Origin: Pseudomonadota bacterium
GTDB taxonomy: Bacteria; Myxococcota_A; Polyangia; Polyangiales; Polyangiaceae
NCBI GenBank assembly: GCA_023398955.1
Contig: JAEWRL010000247.1
Span: 1 to 22,917 of the forward strand
Direction of reading: 5' to 3'
DNA: 22,917 nucleotides
In this document: positions 22,520 to 22,917 of the stretch, in pieces
Numbering within the stretch: position 1 is the first letter of the stretch
How the letters are laid out: each line of letters opens with the position of its first letter
Translations under genes and position numbers: made by a program
The notes under the pieces: model-generated
Told to the model about the DNA's origin: nothing
The model's input: only the letters and a program-made list of their open reading frames with translations
The model's database searches: none

Positions 22520-22917
22520 ATGATGAAACCGCCATCTACCCCACCCACGAAAAGGCCGGGAGCGCCGGGCGTCACAGCGGCGGCGGCCGCTCCGCCAGCG
22601 CTCCCCGCGCAGCCGCGGGCGCGTCCGCGTTATCTGACCCCGCCCCCGGGCGCTCCGCTGAAGCCGCCCGATCTGGTGCCTGCCCGCATGCTGAACGAGC
22701 TGATGTACTGCGAGCGGCTCATGTACCTGGAGTGGGTGCAGGGGGAGTTCGCCGACAACTTCTTCACAGTGGATGGCCGCGCCGTCCACAAGCGCGCCGA
22801 CAAGCCCGGAAAGCCCCTGCGGCGCCGCACTCCGCCTGCCGCCGCATCGCCCGCGGTGTCCACGACCGCGTCCCCCGCCGCGTCCCCCGCCGCGTCGCCC
22901 GCGTCGCCCGCGTCGCC
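22520..22917 (+). CDS. Cas4-Cas1 fusion, 5' part only
   Basis: The frame stays open to the window end, so only the first 132 codons are seen. After a Pro/Ala-rich N-terminal extension of about 50 residues comes PARMLNELMYCERLMYLEWV then QGEFADNFFTVDGRAVHKRAD, the characteristic opening of the Cas4 domain of type I-G Cas4-Cas1 fusions. The Cys in MYC is the first iron-sulfur ligand. The Cas4 part trims prespacers and checks the PAM; the Cas1 integrase, expected further on, is not in the window, so the fusion is inferred from the family. From about residue 105 the frame enters a Pro/Ala/Ser repeat (SPAASPAASPASP) which continues to the edge, apparently an insertion within the Cas4 domain. cas2 and a CRISPR array should follow. 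Confidence 0.85.
   Translation, partial: MMKPPSTPPTKRPGAPGVTAAAAAPPALPAQPRARPRYLTPPPGAPLKPPDLVPARMLNELMYCERLMYLEWVQGEFADNFFTVDGRAVHKRADKPGKPLRRRTPPAAASPAVSTTASPAASPAASPASPAS

Overview
The window looks like a chromosomal segment from a high-GC delta-type bacterium, most likely a myxobacterium (Myxococcota). This is an inference. It rests on the strongly GC-biased codon use, the many Pro/Ala/Ser-rich linkers and in-frame tandem repeats, a small cysteine-rich putative lipoprotein, a secreted-protein-like Asp/Ala/Thr repeat, and the gene families present. No rRNA, tRNA or CRISPR array was recognised.

Layout. (1) Positions 1-901 are low-complexity DNA with broken reading frames and no convincing gene. 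(2) Positions 902-4690 hold a small Cys-rich putative lipoprotein and part of a surface-polysaccharide cluster: a DXD glycosyltransferase on the minus strand, facing a membrane-anchored SAM methyltransferase and a Wzx-type flippase. (3) Positions 4846-7278 encode a complete Lon protease, followed by a short tandem-repeat tract. (4) Positions 7487-12851 are a tightly overlapping three-gene operon: a protein with a C-terminal DUF559/Vsr-like nuclease domain, a small protein with two probable winged-helix domains, and a 1101-residue ATPase with an N-terminal AAA-type P-loop domain and a C-terminal HerA/FtsK-type domain. I cannot match this set to a named defence system, and it is the best candidate for something undescribed. 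(5) Positions 13073-14119 encode a WYL-domain transcriptional regulator. (6) Positions 14120-15083 are a 960-base gap with decayed elements: an inverted-repeat unit containing a possible four-helix-bundle remnant, the tail of an IS630-type transposase, and a second copy of the roughly 190-base leader that precedes the WYL gene. (7) Positions 15084-22917 carry a type I-G (formerly I-U) CRISPR-Cas operon: csb1 (Cas7), csb2 (Cas5-Cas6), cas3 with a C-terminal HD domain, csx17 (Cas8-like), and the start of a cas4-cas1 fusion cut by the window end. cas2 and the CRISPR array, if present, lie beyond the window.

How it fits together. The WYL regulator sits between the nuclease/ATPase cassette and the Cas operon. 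The leader in front of its start codon, including the first codons and an imperfect dyad, is repeated in front of csb1. The simplest reading is that the regulator controls both itself and the Cas operon through a duplicated operator, and that positions 7487-22917 form one defence island. The polysaccharide genes and lon appear to be the older chromosomal flank. csx17 differs visibly in base and codon use from the other cas genes, which suggests separate acquisition or replacement.
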